The notes under the pieces: model-generated
What the model was told of the DNA's origin: nothing
What the model saw: the letters and a program-made list of their open reading frames with translations, nothing else
Databases searched by the model: none
Part shown: in pieces, positions 23,981 through 34,745 of the stretch
How the letters are laid out: each line of letters starts with the position of its first letter
Position numbering within the stretch: the stretch's first letter is position 1
Program-made: the position numbers and the translations under genes
Source: Leptasterias polaris
Taxonomy: Eukaryota > Echinodermata > Asteroidea > Forcipulatida > Asteriidae
NCBI GenBank assembly: GCA_037783415.1
Contig: JAZGTN010000150.1
Coordinates: 248,001 to 312,000 of the forward strand
DNA: 64,000 bases
Direction of reading: 5' to 3'

Positions 23981-24785
23981 TAGCTCGTTCAACTGAAGTC
24001 GCTATTGCGTCGACTTCGGATGGTCCCCGCTCGCTGGTAATTTGCGGTATGAAGATGGCGCCTGCTGGCCCTCACATTCTGATTTTCGGATTTGGGAGTA
24101 TTCAGGGAAGAATCAGGTAACAAAATTTGTCTCTCTGGCATGCTGTGATCAGGAGTTATTGTCAACCGTAGATTTAACTTTATTTCAGGGTCTCAACGTT
24201 TTCCGCAGGCACTATTTCTTGGCCTTTTTTAAAACTTTCATTTTCTTTGGGTAGGGGTGACTCTCTGGCCGCTAGCGCGGTCTAGAAATGTCTCTCCGCC
24301 CCAAGAATTTGGTCACATGACCCCTTGAACTTGACCTACGAGTAGTGTAAAATTTGTGCCAATCCAAAAATGATGTCAGGTTGATTTGAGCGTACTTACT
24401 TTGAATTTGCTTGAAAACTTCTCATTTTTTGGGGCTAGGGGTGACTCTCTGGCCGCTAGCGCCGTCTAGAAATGTCTCTCCGCCCCAAGAATTTGGTAAC
24501 ATGACCCGTTAAACTTGACCTACGAGTGGTGTAAAATTTGTGCCAATCCAAAAATGATGTCAGGTTGATTTGAGCGTACTTACTTTGAATTTGCTTGAAA
24601 ACTTCTCATTTTCTTTGGGTAGGGGTGACTCTCTGGCCGCTAGCGCGGTCTATAAATGTCTCTCCCCCCCAAGATTTTGGTCACATGACCCCTAGACCTT
24701 GACCTTCGAGTGGTGTAAATTTTGTGCCAATCCAAAAATGATGTCATGTTGATTTGACCGTGCTTACTTTGAATTTGTTTTAAAA
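23981..24785 (+). repeat. U29: insert-A-B-C
   Basis: B has TTTTTTGGGGCTAGG and TTGGTAACATGACCCG; C has GATTTTGGTC and CTAGACCTTG. Confidence 0.93.
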
Positions 24786-25774
24786 TAGCTCGTTCAACTG
24801 AAGTCGCTATTGCGTCGACTTCGGATGGTCCCCGCTCGCTGGTAATTTGCGGTATGAAGATGGCGCCTGCTGGCCCTCACATTCTGATTTTCGGATTTGG
24901 GAGTATTCAGGGAAGAATCAGGTAACAAAATTTGTCTCTCTGGCATGCTGTGATCAGGAGTTATTGTCAACCGTAGATTTAACTTTATTTCAGGGTCTCA
25001 ACGTTTTCCGCAGGCACTATTTCTTGGCCTTTTTTAAAACTTTCATTTTCTTTGGGTAGGGGTGACTCTCTGGCCGCTAGCGCGGTCTAGAAATGTCTCT
25101 GCGCCCCAAGAATTCGGTCACATGACCCCTTGAACTTGACCTACGAGTAGTGTAAAATTTGTGCCAATCCAAAAATGATGTCAGGTTGATTTGAGCGTAC
25201 TTACTTTGAATTTGCTTGAAAACTTCTCATTTTGGGGGGGTAGGGGTGACTCTCTGGCCGCTAGCGCCGTCTAGAAATGTCTCTCCGCCCCAAGAATTTG
25301 GTCACATGACCCCTTAAACTTGACCTACGAGTGGTGAAAAATTTGTGCCAATCCAGAAATGATGTCAGGTTGATTTGAGCGTACTTACTTTGAATTTGCT
25401 TGAAAACTTCTCATTTTTGGGGGGTAGGGGTGACTCTCTGGCCGCTAGCGCCGTCTAGAAATGTCTCTCCGACCCAAGAATTTGGTCACATGACCCCTTA
25501 AACTTGACCTACGAGTGGTGTAAAATTTGTGCCAATCCAAAAATGATGTCAGGTTGATTTGAGCGTACTTACTTTGAATTTGCTTGAAAACTTCTCATTT
25601 TCTTTGGGTAGGGGTGACTCTCTGGCCGCTAGCGCGGTCTATAAATGTCTCTCCCCCCCAAGATTTCGGTCACATGACCCCTAGTACTTGACCTTCGAGT
25701 GGTGTAAATTTTGTGCCAATCCAAAAATGATGTCATGTTGATTTGACCGTGCTTACTTTGAATTTGTTTTAAAA
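24786..25774 (+). repeat. U30: insert-A-B-B-C
   Basis: First unit with the TCTCTGCGCCCC marker in A. First B has G7, GTGAAAAATTTG and CCAGAAATG; second B has CCGACCCAAG; C has CTAGTACTTG. Confidence 0.92.
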
Positions 25775-27131
25775 TAGCTCGTTCAACTGAAGTCGCTATT
25801 GCGTCGACTTCGGATGGTCCCCGCTCGCTGGTAATTTGCGGTATGAAGATGGCGCCTGCTGGCCCTCACATTCTGATTTTCGGATTTGGGAGTATTCAGG
25901 GAAGAATCAGGTAACAAAATTTGTCTCTCTGGCATGCTGTGATCAGGAGTTATTGTCAACCGTAGATTTAACTTTATTTCAGGGTCTCAACGTTTTCCGC
26001 AGGCACTATTTCTTGGCCTTTTTTAAAACTTTCATTTTCTTTGGGTAGGGGTGACTCTCTGGCCGCTAGCGCGGTCTAGAAATGTCTCTGCGCCCCAAGA
26101 ATTCGGTCACATGACCCCTTGAACTTGACCTACGAGTAGTGTAAAATTTGTACCAATCCAAAAATGATGTCAGGTTGATTTGAGCGTACTTACTTTGAAT
26201 TTGCTTGAAAACTTCTCATTTGTTGGGGGTAGGGGTGACTCTCTGGCCGCTAGCGCCGTCTAGAAATGTCTCTCCGCCCCAAGAATTTGGTCACATGACC
26301 CCTTAAACTTGACCTACGAGTGGTGTAAAATTTGTGCCAATCCAAAAATGATGTCAGGTTGATTTGAGCGTACTTACTTTGAATTTGCTTGAAAACTTCT
26401 CATTTTCTTTGGGTAGGGGTGACTCTCTGGCCGCTAGCGCGGTCTAGAAATGTCTCTGCGCCCCAAGAATTCGGTCACATGACCCCTTGAACTTGACCTA
26501 CGAGTAGTGTAAAATTTGTGCCAATCCAAAAATGATGTCAGGTTGATTTGAGCGTACTTACTTTGAATTTGCTTGAAAACTTCTCATTTTGGGGGGGTAG
26601 GGGTGACTCTCTGGCCGCTAGCGCCGTCTAGAAATGTCTCTCCGCCCCAAGAATTTGGTCACATGACCCCTTAAACTTGACCTACGAGTGGTGAAAAATT
26701 TGTGCCAATCCAGAAATGATGTCAGGTTGATTTGAGCGTACTTACTTTGAATTTGCTTGAAAACTTCTCATTTTTGGGGGGTAGGGGTGACTCTCTGGCC
26801 GCTAGCGCCGTCTAGAAATGTCTCTCCGACCCAAGAATTTGGTCACATGACCCCTTAAACTTGACCTACGAGTGGTGTAAAATTTGTGCCAATCCAAAAA
26901 TGATGTCAGGTTGATTTGAGCGTACTTACTTTGAATTTGCTTGAAAACTTCTCATTTTCTTTGGGTAGGGGTGACTCTCTGGCAGCTAGCGCGGTCTATA
27001 AATGTCTCTCCCCCCCAAGATTTCGGTCACATGACCCCTAGAACTTGACCTTCGAGTGGTGTAAATTTTGTGCCAATCCAAAAATGATGTCATGTTGATT
27101 TGGCCGTGCTTACTTTGAATTTGTTTTAAAA
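25775..27131 (+). repeat. U31: insert-A-B-A-B-B-C
   Basis: Six monomers. First A-B pair has TTTGTACCAATCC and CATTTGTTGGGGG; the following A-B-B repeats U30 exactly in markers. C has CTGGCAGCTAG and GATTTGGCCG. Confidence 0.92.
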
Positions 27132-27936
27132 TAGCTCGTTCAACTGAAGTCGCTATTGCGTCGACTTCGGATGGTCCCCGCTCGCTGGTAATTTGCGGTA
27201 TGAAGATGGCGCCTGCTGGCCCTCACATTCTGATTTTCGGATTTGGGAGTATTCAGGGAAGAATCAGGTAACAAAATTTGTCTCTCTGGCATGCTGTGAT
27301 CAGGAGTTATTGTCAACCGTAGATTTAACTTTATTTCAGGGTCTCAACGTTTTCCGCAGGCACTATTTCTTGGCCTTTTTTAAAACTTTCATTTTCTTTG
27401 GGTAGGGGTGACTCTCTGGCCGCTAGCGCGGTCTAGAAATGTCTCTGCGCCCCAAGAATTCGGTCACATGACCCCTTGAACTTGACCTACGAGTAGTGTA
27501 AAATTTGTACCAATCCAAAAATGATGTCAGGTTGATTTGAGCGTACTTACTTTGAATTTGCTTGAAAACTTCTCATTTGTTGGGGGTAGGGGTGACTCTC
27601 TGGCCGCTAGCGCCGTCTATAAATGTCTCTCCGCCCCAAGAATTTGGTCACATGACCCCTTAAACTTGACCTACGAGTGGTGTAAAATTTGTGCCAATCC
27701 AAAAATGATGTCAGGTTGATTTGAGCGTACTTACTTTGAATTTGCTTGAAAACTTCTCATTTTCTTTGGGTAGGGGTGACTCTCTGGCCGCTAGCGCGGT
27801 CTATAAATGTCTCTCCCCCCCAAGATTTCGGTCACATGACCCCTAGAACTTGACCTTCGAGTGGTGTAAATTTTGTGCCAATCCAAAAATGATATCATGT
27901 TGATTTGACCGTGCTTACTTTGAATTTGTTTTAAAA
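27132..27936 (+). repeat. U32: insert-A-B-C
   Basis: A has TTTGTACCAATCC; B has CATTTGTTGGGGG and CCGTCTATAAATG, a TATAAA in a B monomer; C has GATATCATG. Confidence 0.93.
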
Positions 27937-29108
27937 TAGCTCGTTCAACTGAAGTCGCTATTGCGTCGACTTCGGATGGTCCCCGCTCGCTGGTAATTTG
28001 CGGTATGAAGATGGCGCCTGCTGGCCCTCACATTCTGATTTTCGGATTTGGGAGTATTCAGGGAAAAATCAGGTAACAAAATTTGTCTCTCTGGCATGCT
28101 GTGATCAGGAGTTATTGTCAACCGTAGATTTAACTTTATTTCAGGGTCTCAACGTTTTCCGCAGGCACTATTTCTTGGCCTTTTTTAAAACTTTCATTTT
28201 CTTTGGGTAGGGGTGACTCTCTGGCCGCTAGCGCGGTCTAGAAATGTCTCTGCGCCCCAAAAAATCGGTCACATGACCCCTTGAACTTGACCTACGAGTA
28301 GTGTAAAATTTGTGCCAATCCAAAAATGATGTCAGGTTGATTTGAGCGTACTTACTTTGAATTTGCTTGAAAACTTCTCATTTTGGGGGGGTAGGGGTGA
28401 CTCTCTGGCCGCTAGCGCGGTCTAGAAATGTCTCTGCGCCCCAAGAATTCGGTCACATGACCCCTTGAACTTGACCTACGAGTAGTGTAAAATTTGTGCC
28501 AATCCAAAAATGATGTCAGGTTGATTTGAGCGTACTTACTTTGAATTTGCTTGAAAACTTCTCATTTTGGGGGGGTAGGGGTGACTCTCTGGCCGCTAGC
28601 GCCGTCTAGAAATGTCTCTCCGCCCCAAGAATTTGGTCACATGACCCCTTAAACTTGACCTACGAGTGGTGAAAAATTTGTGCCAATCCAGAAATGATGT
28701 CAGGTTGATTTGAGCGTACTTACTTTGAATTTGCTTGAAAACTTCTCATTTTTGGGGTGTAGGGGTGACTCTCTGGCCGCTAGCGCCGTCTAGAAATGTC
28801 TCTCCGACCCAAGAATTTGGTCACATGACCCCTTAAACTTGACCTACGAGTGGTGTAAAATTTGTGCCAATCCAAAAATGATGTCAGGTTGATTTGAGCG
28901 TACTTACTTTGAATTTGCTTGAAAACTTCTCATTTTCTTTGGGTAGGGGTGACTCTCTGGCCGCTAGCGCGGTCTATAAATGTCTCTCCCCCCAAGATTT
29001 CGGTCACATGACCCCTAGAACTTGACCTTCGAGTGGTGTAAATTTTGTGCCAATCCAAAAATGATGTCATGTTGATTTGACCGTGCTTACTTTGAATTTG
29101 TTTTAAAA
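27937..29108 (+). repeat. U33: insert-A-A-B-B-C
   Basis: Insert has GGGAAAAATC. First A has CCCCAAAAAATCGG. The A-B-B string again carries GTGAAAAATTTG, CCAGAAATG and CCGACCCAAG. C has a shortened C run. Confidence 0.92.
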
Positions 29109-29913
29109 TAGCTCGTTCAACTGAAGTCGCTATTGCGTCGACTTCGGATGGTCCCCGCTCGCTGGTAATTTGCGGTATGAAGATGGCGCCTGCTGGCCCT
29201 CACATTCTGATTTTCGGATTTGGGAGTATTCAGGGAAGAATCAGGTAACAAAATTTGTCTCTCTGGCATGCTGTGATCAGGAGTTATTGTCAACCGTAGA
29301 TTTAACTTTATTTCAGGGTCTCAACGTTTTCCGCAGGCACTATTTCTTGGCCTTTTTTAAAACTTTCATTTTCTTTGGGTAGGGGTGACTCTCTGGCCGC
29401 TAGCGCGGTCTAGAAATGTCTCTGCGCCCCAAGAATTCGGTCACATGACCCCTTGAACTTGACCTACGAGTAGTGTAAAATTTGTACCAATCCAAAAATG
29501 ATGTCAGGTTGATTTGAGCGTACTTACTTTGAATTTGCTTGAAAACTTCTCATTTGTTGGGGGTAGGGGTGACTCTCTGGCCGCTAGCGCCGTCTAGAAA
29601 TGTCTCTCCGCCCCAAGAATTTGGTCACATGACCCCTTAAACTTGACCTACGAGTGGTGTAAGATTTGTGCCAATCCAAAAATGATGTCAGGTTGATTTG
29701 AGCGTACTTACTTTTAATTTGCTTGAAAACTTCTCATTTTCTTTGGGTAGGGGTGACTCTCTGGCCGCTAGCGCGGTCTATAAATGTCTCTCCCCCCCAA
29801 GATTTCAGTCACATGACCCCTAGAACTTGACCTTCGAGTGGTGTAAATTTTGTGCCAATCCAAAAATGATATCATGTTGATTTGACCGTGCTTACTTTGA
29901 ATTTGTTTTAAAA
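29109..29913 (+). repeat. U34: insert-A-B-C
   Basis: A has TTTGTACCAATCC; B has CATTTGTTGGGGG and GTAAGATTTG; C has GATTTCAGTC and GATATCATG. Close to U32 and U37. Confidence 0.93.
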
Positions 29914-30718
29914 TAGCTCGTTCAACTGAAGTCGCTATTGCGTCGACTTCGGATGGTCCCCGCTCGCTGGTAATTTGCGGTATGAAGATGGCGCCTGCTG
30001 GCCCTCACATTCTGATTTTCGGATTTGGGAGTATTCATGGAAGAATCAGGTAACAAAATTTGTCTCTCTGGCATGCTGTGATCAGGAGTTATTGTCAACC
30101 GTAGATTTAACTTTATTTCAGGGTCTCAACGTTTTCCGCAGGCACTATTTCTTGGCCTTTTTTAAAACTTTCATTTTCTTTGGGTAGGGGTGACTCTCTG
30201 GCCGCTAGCGCGGTCTAGAAATGTCTCTGCGCCCCAAAAATTCGGTCACATGACCCCTTGAACATGACCTACGAGTAGTGTAAAATTTGTGCCAATCCAA
30301 AAATGATGTCAGGTTGATTTGAGCGTACTTACTTTGAATTTGCTTGAAAACTTCTCATTTTGGGGGGGTAGGGGTGACTCTCTGGCCGCTAGCGCCGTCT
30401 AGAAATGTCTCTCCGCCCCAAGAATTTGGTCACATGACCCCTTAAACTTGACCTACGAGTGGTGTCAAATTTGTGCCAATCCAAAAATGATATCAGGTTG
30501 ATTTGAGCGTACTTACTTTGAATTTGCTTGAAAACTTCTCATTTTCTTTGGGTAGGGGTGACTCTCTGGCCGCTAGCGCGGTCTATAAATGTCTCTCCCC
30601 TCCAAGATTTCGGTCACATGACCCCTATAACTTGACCTTCGATTGGTGTAAATTTTGTGCCAATCCAAAAATGATGTCATGTTGATTTGACCGTGCTTAC
30701 TTTGAATTTGTTTTAAAA
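29914..30718 (+). repeat. U35: insert-A-B-C
   Basis: Insert has ATTCATGGAAG. A has CCCCAAAAATTCGG and GAACATGACC; B has G7, GGTGTCAAATTT and GATATCAGG; C has CCCTATAAC and CGATTGGTG. Confidence 0.93.
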
Positions 30719-31525
30719 TAGCTCGTTCAACTGAAGTCGCTATTGCGTCGACTTCGGATGGTCCCCGCTCGCTGGTAATTTGCGGTATGAAGATGGCGCC
30801 TGCTGGCCCTCACATTCTGATTTTCGGATTTGGGAGTATTCAGGGAAGAATCAGGTAACAAAATTTGTCTCTCTGGCATGCTGTGATCAGGAGTTATTGT
30901 CAACCGTAGATTTAACTTTATTTCAGGGTCTCAACGTTTTCCGCAGGCACTATTTCTTGGCCTTTTTTAAAACTTTCATTTTCTTTGGGTAGGGGTGACT
31001 CTCTGGCCGCTAGCGCGGTCTAGAAATGTCTCTCCGCCCCAAGAATTCGGTCACATGACCCCTTGAACTTGACCTACGAGTAGTGTAAAATTTGTGCCAA
31101 TCCAAAAATGATGTCAGGTTGATTTGAGCGTACTTACTTTGAATTTGCTTGAAAACCTCTCATTTTTGGGGGGTAGGGGTGACTCTCTGGCCGCTAGCGC
31201 CGTCTAGAAATGTCTCTCCGCCCCAAGAATTTGGTCACATGACCCCTTAAACTTGACCTACGAGTGGTGTAAAATTTGTGCCAATCCAAAAATGATGTCA
31301 GGTTGATTTGAGCGTACTTACTTTGAATTTGCTTGAAAACTTCTCATTTTCTTTGGGTAGGGGTGACTCTCTGGCCGCTAGCGCGGTCTATAAATGTCTC
31401 TCCCCCCCCCAAGATTTCGGTCACATGACCCCTAGAACTTGACCTTCGAGTGGTGTAAATTTTGTGCCAATCCAAAAATGATGTCATGTTGATTTGACCG
31501 TGCTTACTTTGAATTTGTTTTAAAA
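30719..31525 (+). repeat. U36: insert-A-B-C
   Basis: A without the TGCGC marker; B preceded by GAAAACCTCTC; C run of nine makes the unit 807 bp. Confidence 0.93.
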
Positions 31526-32330
31526 TAGCTCGTTCAACTGAAGTCGCTATTGCGTCGACTTCGGATGGTCCCCGCTCGCTGGTAATTTGCGGTATGAAGA
31601 TGGCGCCTGCTGGCCCTCACATTCTGATTTTCGGATTTGGGAGTATTCAGGGAAGAATCAGGTAACAAAATTTGTCTCTCTGGCATGCTGTGATCAGGAG
31701 TTATTGTCAACCGTAGATTTAACTTTATTTCAGGGTCTCAACGTTTTCCGCAGGCACTATTTCTTGGCCTTTTTTAAAACTTTCATTTTCTTTGGGTAGG
31801 GGTGACTCTCTGGCCGCTAGCGCGGTCTAGAAATGTCTCTGCGCCCCAAGAATTCGGTCACATGACCCCTTGAACTTGACCTACGAGTAGTGTAAAATTT
31901 GTACCAATCCAAAAATGATGTCAGGTTGATTTGAGCGTACTTACTTTGAATTTGCTTGAAAACTTCTCATTTGTTGGGGGTAGGGGTGACTCTCTGGCCG
32001 CTAGCGCCGTCTAGAAATGTCTCTCCGCCCCAAGAATTTGGTCACCTGACCCCTTAAACTTGACCTACGAGTGGTGTAAAATTTGTGCCAATCCAAAAAT
32101 GATGTCAGGTTGATTTGAGCGTACTTACTTTGAATTTGCTTGAAAACTTCTCATTTTCTTTGGGTAGGGGTGACTCTCTGGCCGCTAGCGCGGTCTATAA
32201 ATGTCTCTCCCCCCCAAGATTTCGGTCACATGACCCCTAGAACTTGACCTTCGAGTGGTGTAAATTTTGTGCCAATCCAAAAATGATATCATGTTGATTT
32301 GACCGTGCTTACTTTGAATTTGTTTTAAAA
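31526..32330 (+). repeat. U37: insert-A-B-C
   Basis: TGCGC and TTTGTACC markers in A; B has CATTTGTTGGGGG and GTCACCTGACC, altering the E-box core; C has GATATCATG. Confidence 0.93.
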
Positions 32331-32951
32331 TAGCTCGTTCAACTGAAGTCGCTATTGCGTCGACTTCGGATGGTCCCCGCTCGCTGGTAATTTGCGGTAT
32401 GAAGATGGCGCCTGCTGGCCCTCACATTCTGATTGTCGGATTTGGGAGTATTCAGGGAAGAATCAGGTAACAAAATTTGTCTCTCTGGCATGCTGTGATC
32501 AGGAGTTATTGTCAACCGTAGATTTAACTTTATTTCAGGGTCTCAACGTTTTCCGCAGGCACTATTTCTTGGCCTTTTTTAAAACTTTCATTTTCTTTGG
32601 GTAGGGGTGACTCTCTGGCCGCTAGCGCGGTCTAGAAATGTCTCTGCGCCCCAAAAATTCGGTCACATGACCCCTTGAACTTGACCTACGAGTAGTGTAA
32701 AATTTGTGCCAATCCAAAAATGATGTCAGGTTGATTTGAGCGTACTTACTTTGAATTTGCTTGAAAACTTCTCATTTTCTTTGGGTAGGGGTGACTCTCT
32801 GGCCGCTAGCGCGGTCTATAAATGTCTCTCCCCTCCAAGATTTCGGTCACATGACCCCTATAACTTGACCTTCGAGTGGTGTAAATTTTGTGCCAATCCA
32901 AAAATGATGTCATGTTGATTTGACCGTGCTTACTTTGAATTTGTTTTAAAA
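32331..32951 (+). repeat. U38: insert-A-C
   Basis: Insert has GATTGTCGG. A matches U35 (CCCCAAAAATTCGG), C matches U35 (CCCTCCAAG, CCCTATAAC), with the B monomer absent. Confidence 0.93.
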
Positions 32952-32963
32952 TAGCTCGTTCAA

Positions 32964-32990
32964 CTGAAGTCGCTATTGCGTCGACTTCGG
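32964..32990 (+). other. Hairpin in the insert
   Basis: Arms GAAGTCG and CGACTTC are perfect inverted repeats around the nine-base spacer CTATTGCGT; adding CT and GG outside gives a nine-base-pair RNA stem with one U-G pair. The same element lies 12 bases into nearly every insert. Copies with broken arms occur in U16, U17, U48 and U68. The right arm contains the palindrome GTCGAC, so a dimeric protein site is an alternative reading. Confidence 0.7.
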
Positions 32991-33025
32991 ATGGTCCCCG
33001 CTCGCTGGTAATTTGCGGTATGAAG

Positions 33026-33087
33026 ATGGCGCCTGCTGGCCCTCACATTCTGATTTTCGGATTTGGGAGTATTCAGGGAAGAATCAG
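33026..33087 (+). pseudogene. Cryptic first-exon-like segment in the insert
   Basis: An ATG lies in AAGATGG, with A at -3 and G at +4, followed by twenty open codons (start MAPAGPHILIFGFGSIQG) and two bases of a split codon up to CAG|GTAACA. Without splicing the next codon is TAA. The GFGSIQG after a hydrophobic HILIF resembles the GxGxxxG turn of nucleotide-binding folds, but this is too short to assign a family. Preceding sequence is GC-rich and promoter-like. Read as a captured exon fragment; chance is a real alternative. Confidence 0.3.
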
Positions 33088-33159
33088 GTAACAAAATTTG
33101 TCTCTCTGGCATGCTGTGATCAGGAGTTATTGTCAACCGTAGATTTAACTTTATTTCAG
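33088..33159 (+). other. 72-bp intron-like segment in the insert
   Basis: Begins GTAACA and ends TTTAACTTTATTTCAG, with a possible branch site TTTAAC and a pyrimidine-rich end. The donor GT and acceptor AG appear intact in all 68 complete inserts I scanned, including U25 (TTTTAG|GG) and U68 (TTTCAG|GC). Given the very low divergence of the array this conservation alone does not prove selection. Length is a multiple of three. Confidence 0.3.
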
Positions 33160-33205
33160 GGTCTCAACGTTTTCCGCAGGCACTATTTCTTGGCCTTTTT
33201 AAAAA

Positions 33206-33388
33206 CTTTCATTTTCTTTGGGTAGGGGTGACTCTCTGGCCGCTAGCGCGGTGTAGAAATGTCTCTCCGCCCCAAGAATTCGGTCACATGACCCCTTGAA
33301 CTTGACCTACGAGTAGTGTAAAATTTGTGCCAATCCAAAAATGATGTCAGGTTGATTTGAGCGTACTTACTTTGAATTTGCTTGAAAA
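33206..33388 (+). repeat. Reference class A monomer (183 bp)
   Basis: This is the monomer that normally follows an insert. It starts CTTTCATTTTC, one base shorter than the CTTCTCATTTTC of other monomers because of the insert junction. Diagnostic positions are GTCTAGAAATG (here GTGTAGAAATG, a private change), CCGCCCCAAGAATTCGG, CCCTTGAAC and ACGAGTAGTG, with the tail GTCAGGTTGATTTGAGCG. It carries the CGCTAGCG palindrome and the GGTCACATGACC palindrome common to all classes. No open frame here looks coding. Confidence 0.93.
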
Positions 33389-33572
33389 CTTCTCATTTTT
33401 GGGGGGTAGGGGTGACTCTCTGGCCGCTAGCGCCGTCTAGAAATGTCTCTCCGCCCCAAGAATTTGGTCACATGACCCCTTAAACTTGACCTACGAGTGG
33501 TGTAAAATTTGTGCCAATCCAAAAATGATGTCAGGTTGATTTGAGCGTACTTACTTTGAATTTGCTTGAAAA
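33389..33572 (+). repeat. Reference class B monomer (184 bp)
   Basis: The middle monomer of the canonical trimer. It begins with the G-rich TTTTTGGGGGGTAGGGG and has CGCCGTCTAG in place of CGCGGTCTAG, AATTTGG in place of AATTCGG (a CpG to TpG difference), CCCTTAAAC, and ACGAGTGGTG. The tail is GTCAGGTTGATTTGAGCG. In runs of more than three monomers between inserts, extra B or A/B copies usually supply the added length. Confidence 0.93.
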
Positions 33573-33621
33573 CTTCTCATTTTCTTTGGTTAGGGGTGAC
33601 TCTCTGGCCGCTAGCGCGGTC

Positions 33622-33627
33622 TATAAA
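33622..33627 (+). promoter_or_regulatory. TATAAA motif of class C monomers (example)
   Basis: TATAAAT occurs in class C and C' monomers, whereas A and B normally have TAGAAAT. Several C monomers read TATAAATA (U4, U11, U12, U51, U53-U55). In a C monomer it lies roughly 400 bases upstream of the next ATG-like motif only if an extra monomer intervenes, and about 210 bases upstream in the normal arrangement. Promoter function is not shown. Confidence 0.25.
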
Positions 33628-33650
33628 TGTCTCTCCCCCCCCAAGATTTC

Positions 33651-33662
33651 GGTCACATGACC
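33651..33662. promoter_or_regulatory. E-box palindrome GGTCACATGACC (example)
   Basis: Arms GGTCA and TGACC flank CA; the core TCACATGA equals the M-box type E-box bound by MiT/TFE basic helix-loop-helix factors in animals. One copy sits in almost every monomer, about 250 in the window, making a dense regular ladder of potential sites. Variants such as GGTAACATGACC (U26, U28, U60, U65) and GTCATATGA (U40, U41) break the arms. Binding is inference. Confidence 0.4.
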
Positions 33663-33757
33663 CCTAGAACTTGACCTTCGAGTGGTGTAAATTTTGTGCC
33701 AATCCAAAAATGATGTCATGTTGATTTGACCGTGCTTACTTTGAATTTGTTTTAAAA

Positions 33758-34745
33758 TAGCTCGTTCAACTGAAGTCGCTATTGCGTCGACTTCGGATGG
33801 TCCCCGCTCGCTGGTAATTTGCGGTATGAAGATGGCGCCTGCTGGCCCTCACATTCTGATTTTCGGATTTGGGAGTATTCAGGGAAGAATCAGGTAACAA
33901 AATTTGTCTCTCTGGCATGCTGTGATCAGGAGTTATTGTCAACCGTAGATTTAACTTTATTTCAGGGTCTCAACGTTTTCCGCAGGCACTATTTCTTGGC
34001 CTTTTTAAAAACTTTCATTTTCTTTGGGTAGGGGTGACTCTCTGGCCGCTAGCGCGGTCTAGAAATGTCTCTCCGCCCCAAGAATTCGGTCACATGACCC
34101 CTTGAACTTGACCTACGAGTAGTGTAAAATTTGTGCCAATCCAAAAATGATGTCAGGTTGATTTGAGCGTACTTACTTTGAATTTGCTTGAAAACTTCTC
34201 ATTTTTGGGGGGTAGGGGTGACTCTCTGGCCGCTAGCGCCGTCTAGAAATGTCTCTGCGCCCCAAGAATTCGGTCATATGAACCCTTGAACTTGACCTAC
34301 GAGTAGTGTAAAATTTGTGCCAATCCAAAAATGATGTCAGGTTGATTTGAGCGTACTTACTTTGAATTTGCTTGAAAACTTCTCATTTTGGGGGGGTAGG
34401 GGTGACTCTCTGGCCGCTAGCGCCGTCTAGAAATGTCTCTCCGCCCCAAGAATTTGGTCACATGACCCCTTAAACTTGACCTACGAGTGGTGTAAAATTT
34501 GTGCCAATCCAAAAATGATGTCATGTTGATTTGAGCGTACTTACTTTGAATTTGCTTGAAAACTTCTCATTTTCTTTGGGTAGGGGTGACTCTCTGGCCG
34601 CTAGCGCGGTCTATAAATGTCTCTCCCCCCAAGATTTCGGTCACATGACCCCTAGAACTTGACCTTCGAGTGGTGTAAATTTTTTGCCAATCCAAAAATT
34701 ATGTCATGTTGATTTGACCGTGCTTACTTTGAATTTGTTTTAAAA
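33758..34745 (+). repeat. U40: insert-A-B/A-B-C
   Basis: B/A has CGCCGTCTAG with TCTCTGCGCCCC, GTCATATGAACCC; the next B ends GTCATGTTGATTTGAGCG, a C-like base in an ordinary tail; C has TTTTTTGCC and AAAATTATG. Confidence 0.92.

Larger units (their letters stand above)
32952..33205 (+). repeat. Reference 254-bp insert splitting a class C monomer
   Basis: Starts TAGCTCGTTCAACTG and ends CTTGGCC, then a T run and an A run. Aligning both sides to an ordinary monomer shows it interrupts TTTG(C/T)TTGAAAA^CTT, leaving TTTTAAAA at both edges. Internal landmarks in order are a hairpin, GGTCCCCGCTCGCTGG, AAGATGGCGCC with an ATG, a donor-like CAG|GTAACA, and an acceptor-like TTTATTTCAG|GG. No terminal inverted repeat is visible. 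It could be a fragment of a mobile element or of a gene 5' end; it could also simply be a divergent satellite module. Because all copies share flanks, a single ancestral insertion followed by amplification is the simplest reading. Confidence 0.85.
32952..33757 (+). repeat. U39: insert-A-B-C (reference unit)
   Basis: Used above to describe the insert and the three monomer classes. Insert tail T5A5; C preceded by TTTGGTTAGG with a C8 run. Confidence 0.95.
33573..33757 (+). repeat. Reference class C monomer (185 bp), insert-proximal
   Basis: The monomer directly upstream of an insert. It has CTATAAATG instead of CTAGAAATG, a long C run (eight here, commonly seven) before AAGATTTCGG, CCCTAGAAC, CTTCGAGTGG and GTAAATTTTG. 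Its tail, GTCATGTTGATTTGACCGTG then TTTGTTTTAAAA, is found with minor changes before all 68 complete inserts, while the ordinary tail is GTCAGG..GAGCGTAC..TTTGCTTGAAAA. The insert and this tail therefore travel together as one haplotype. Confidence 0.93.
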
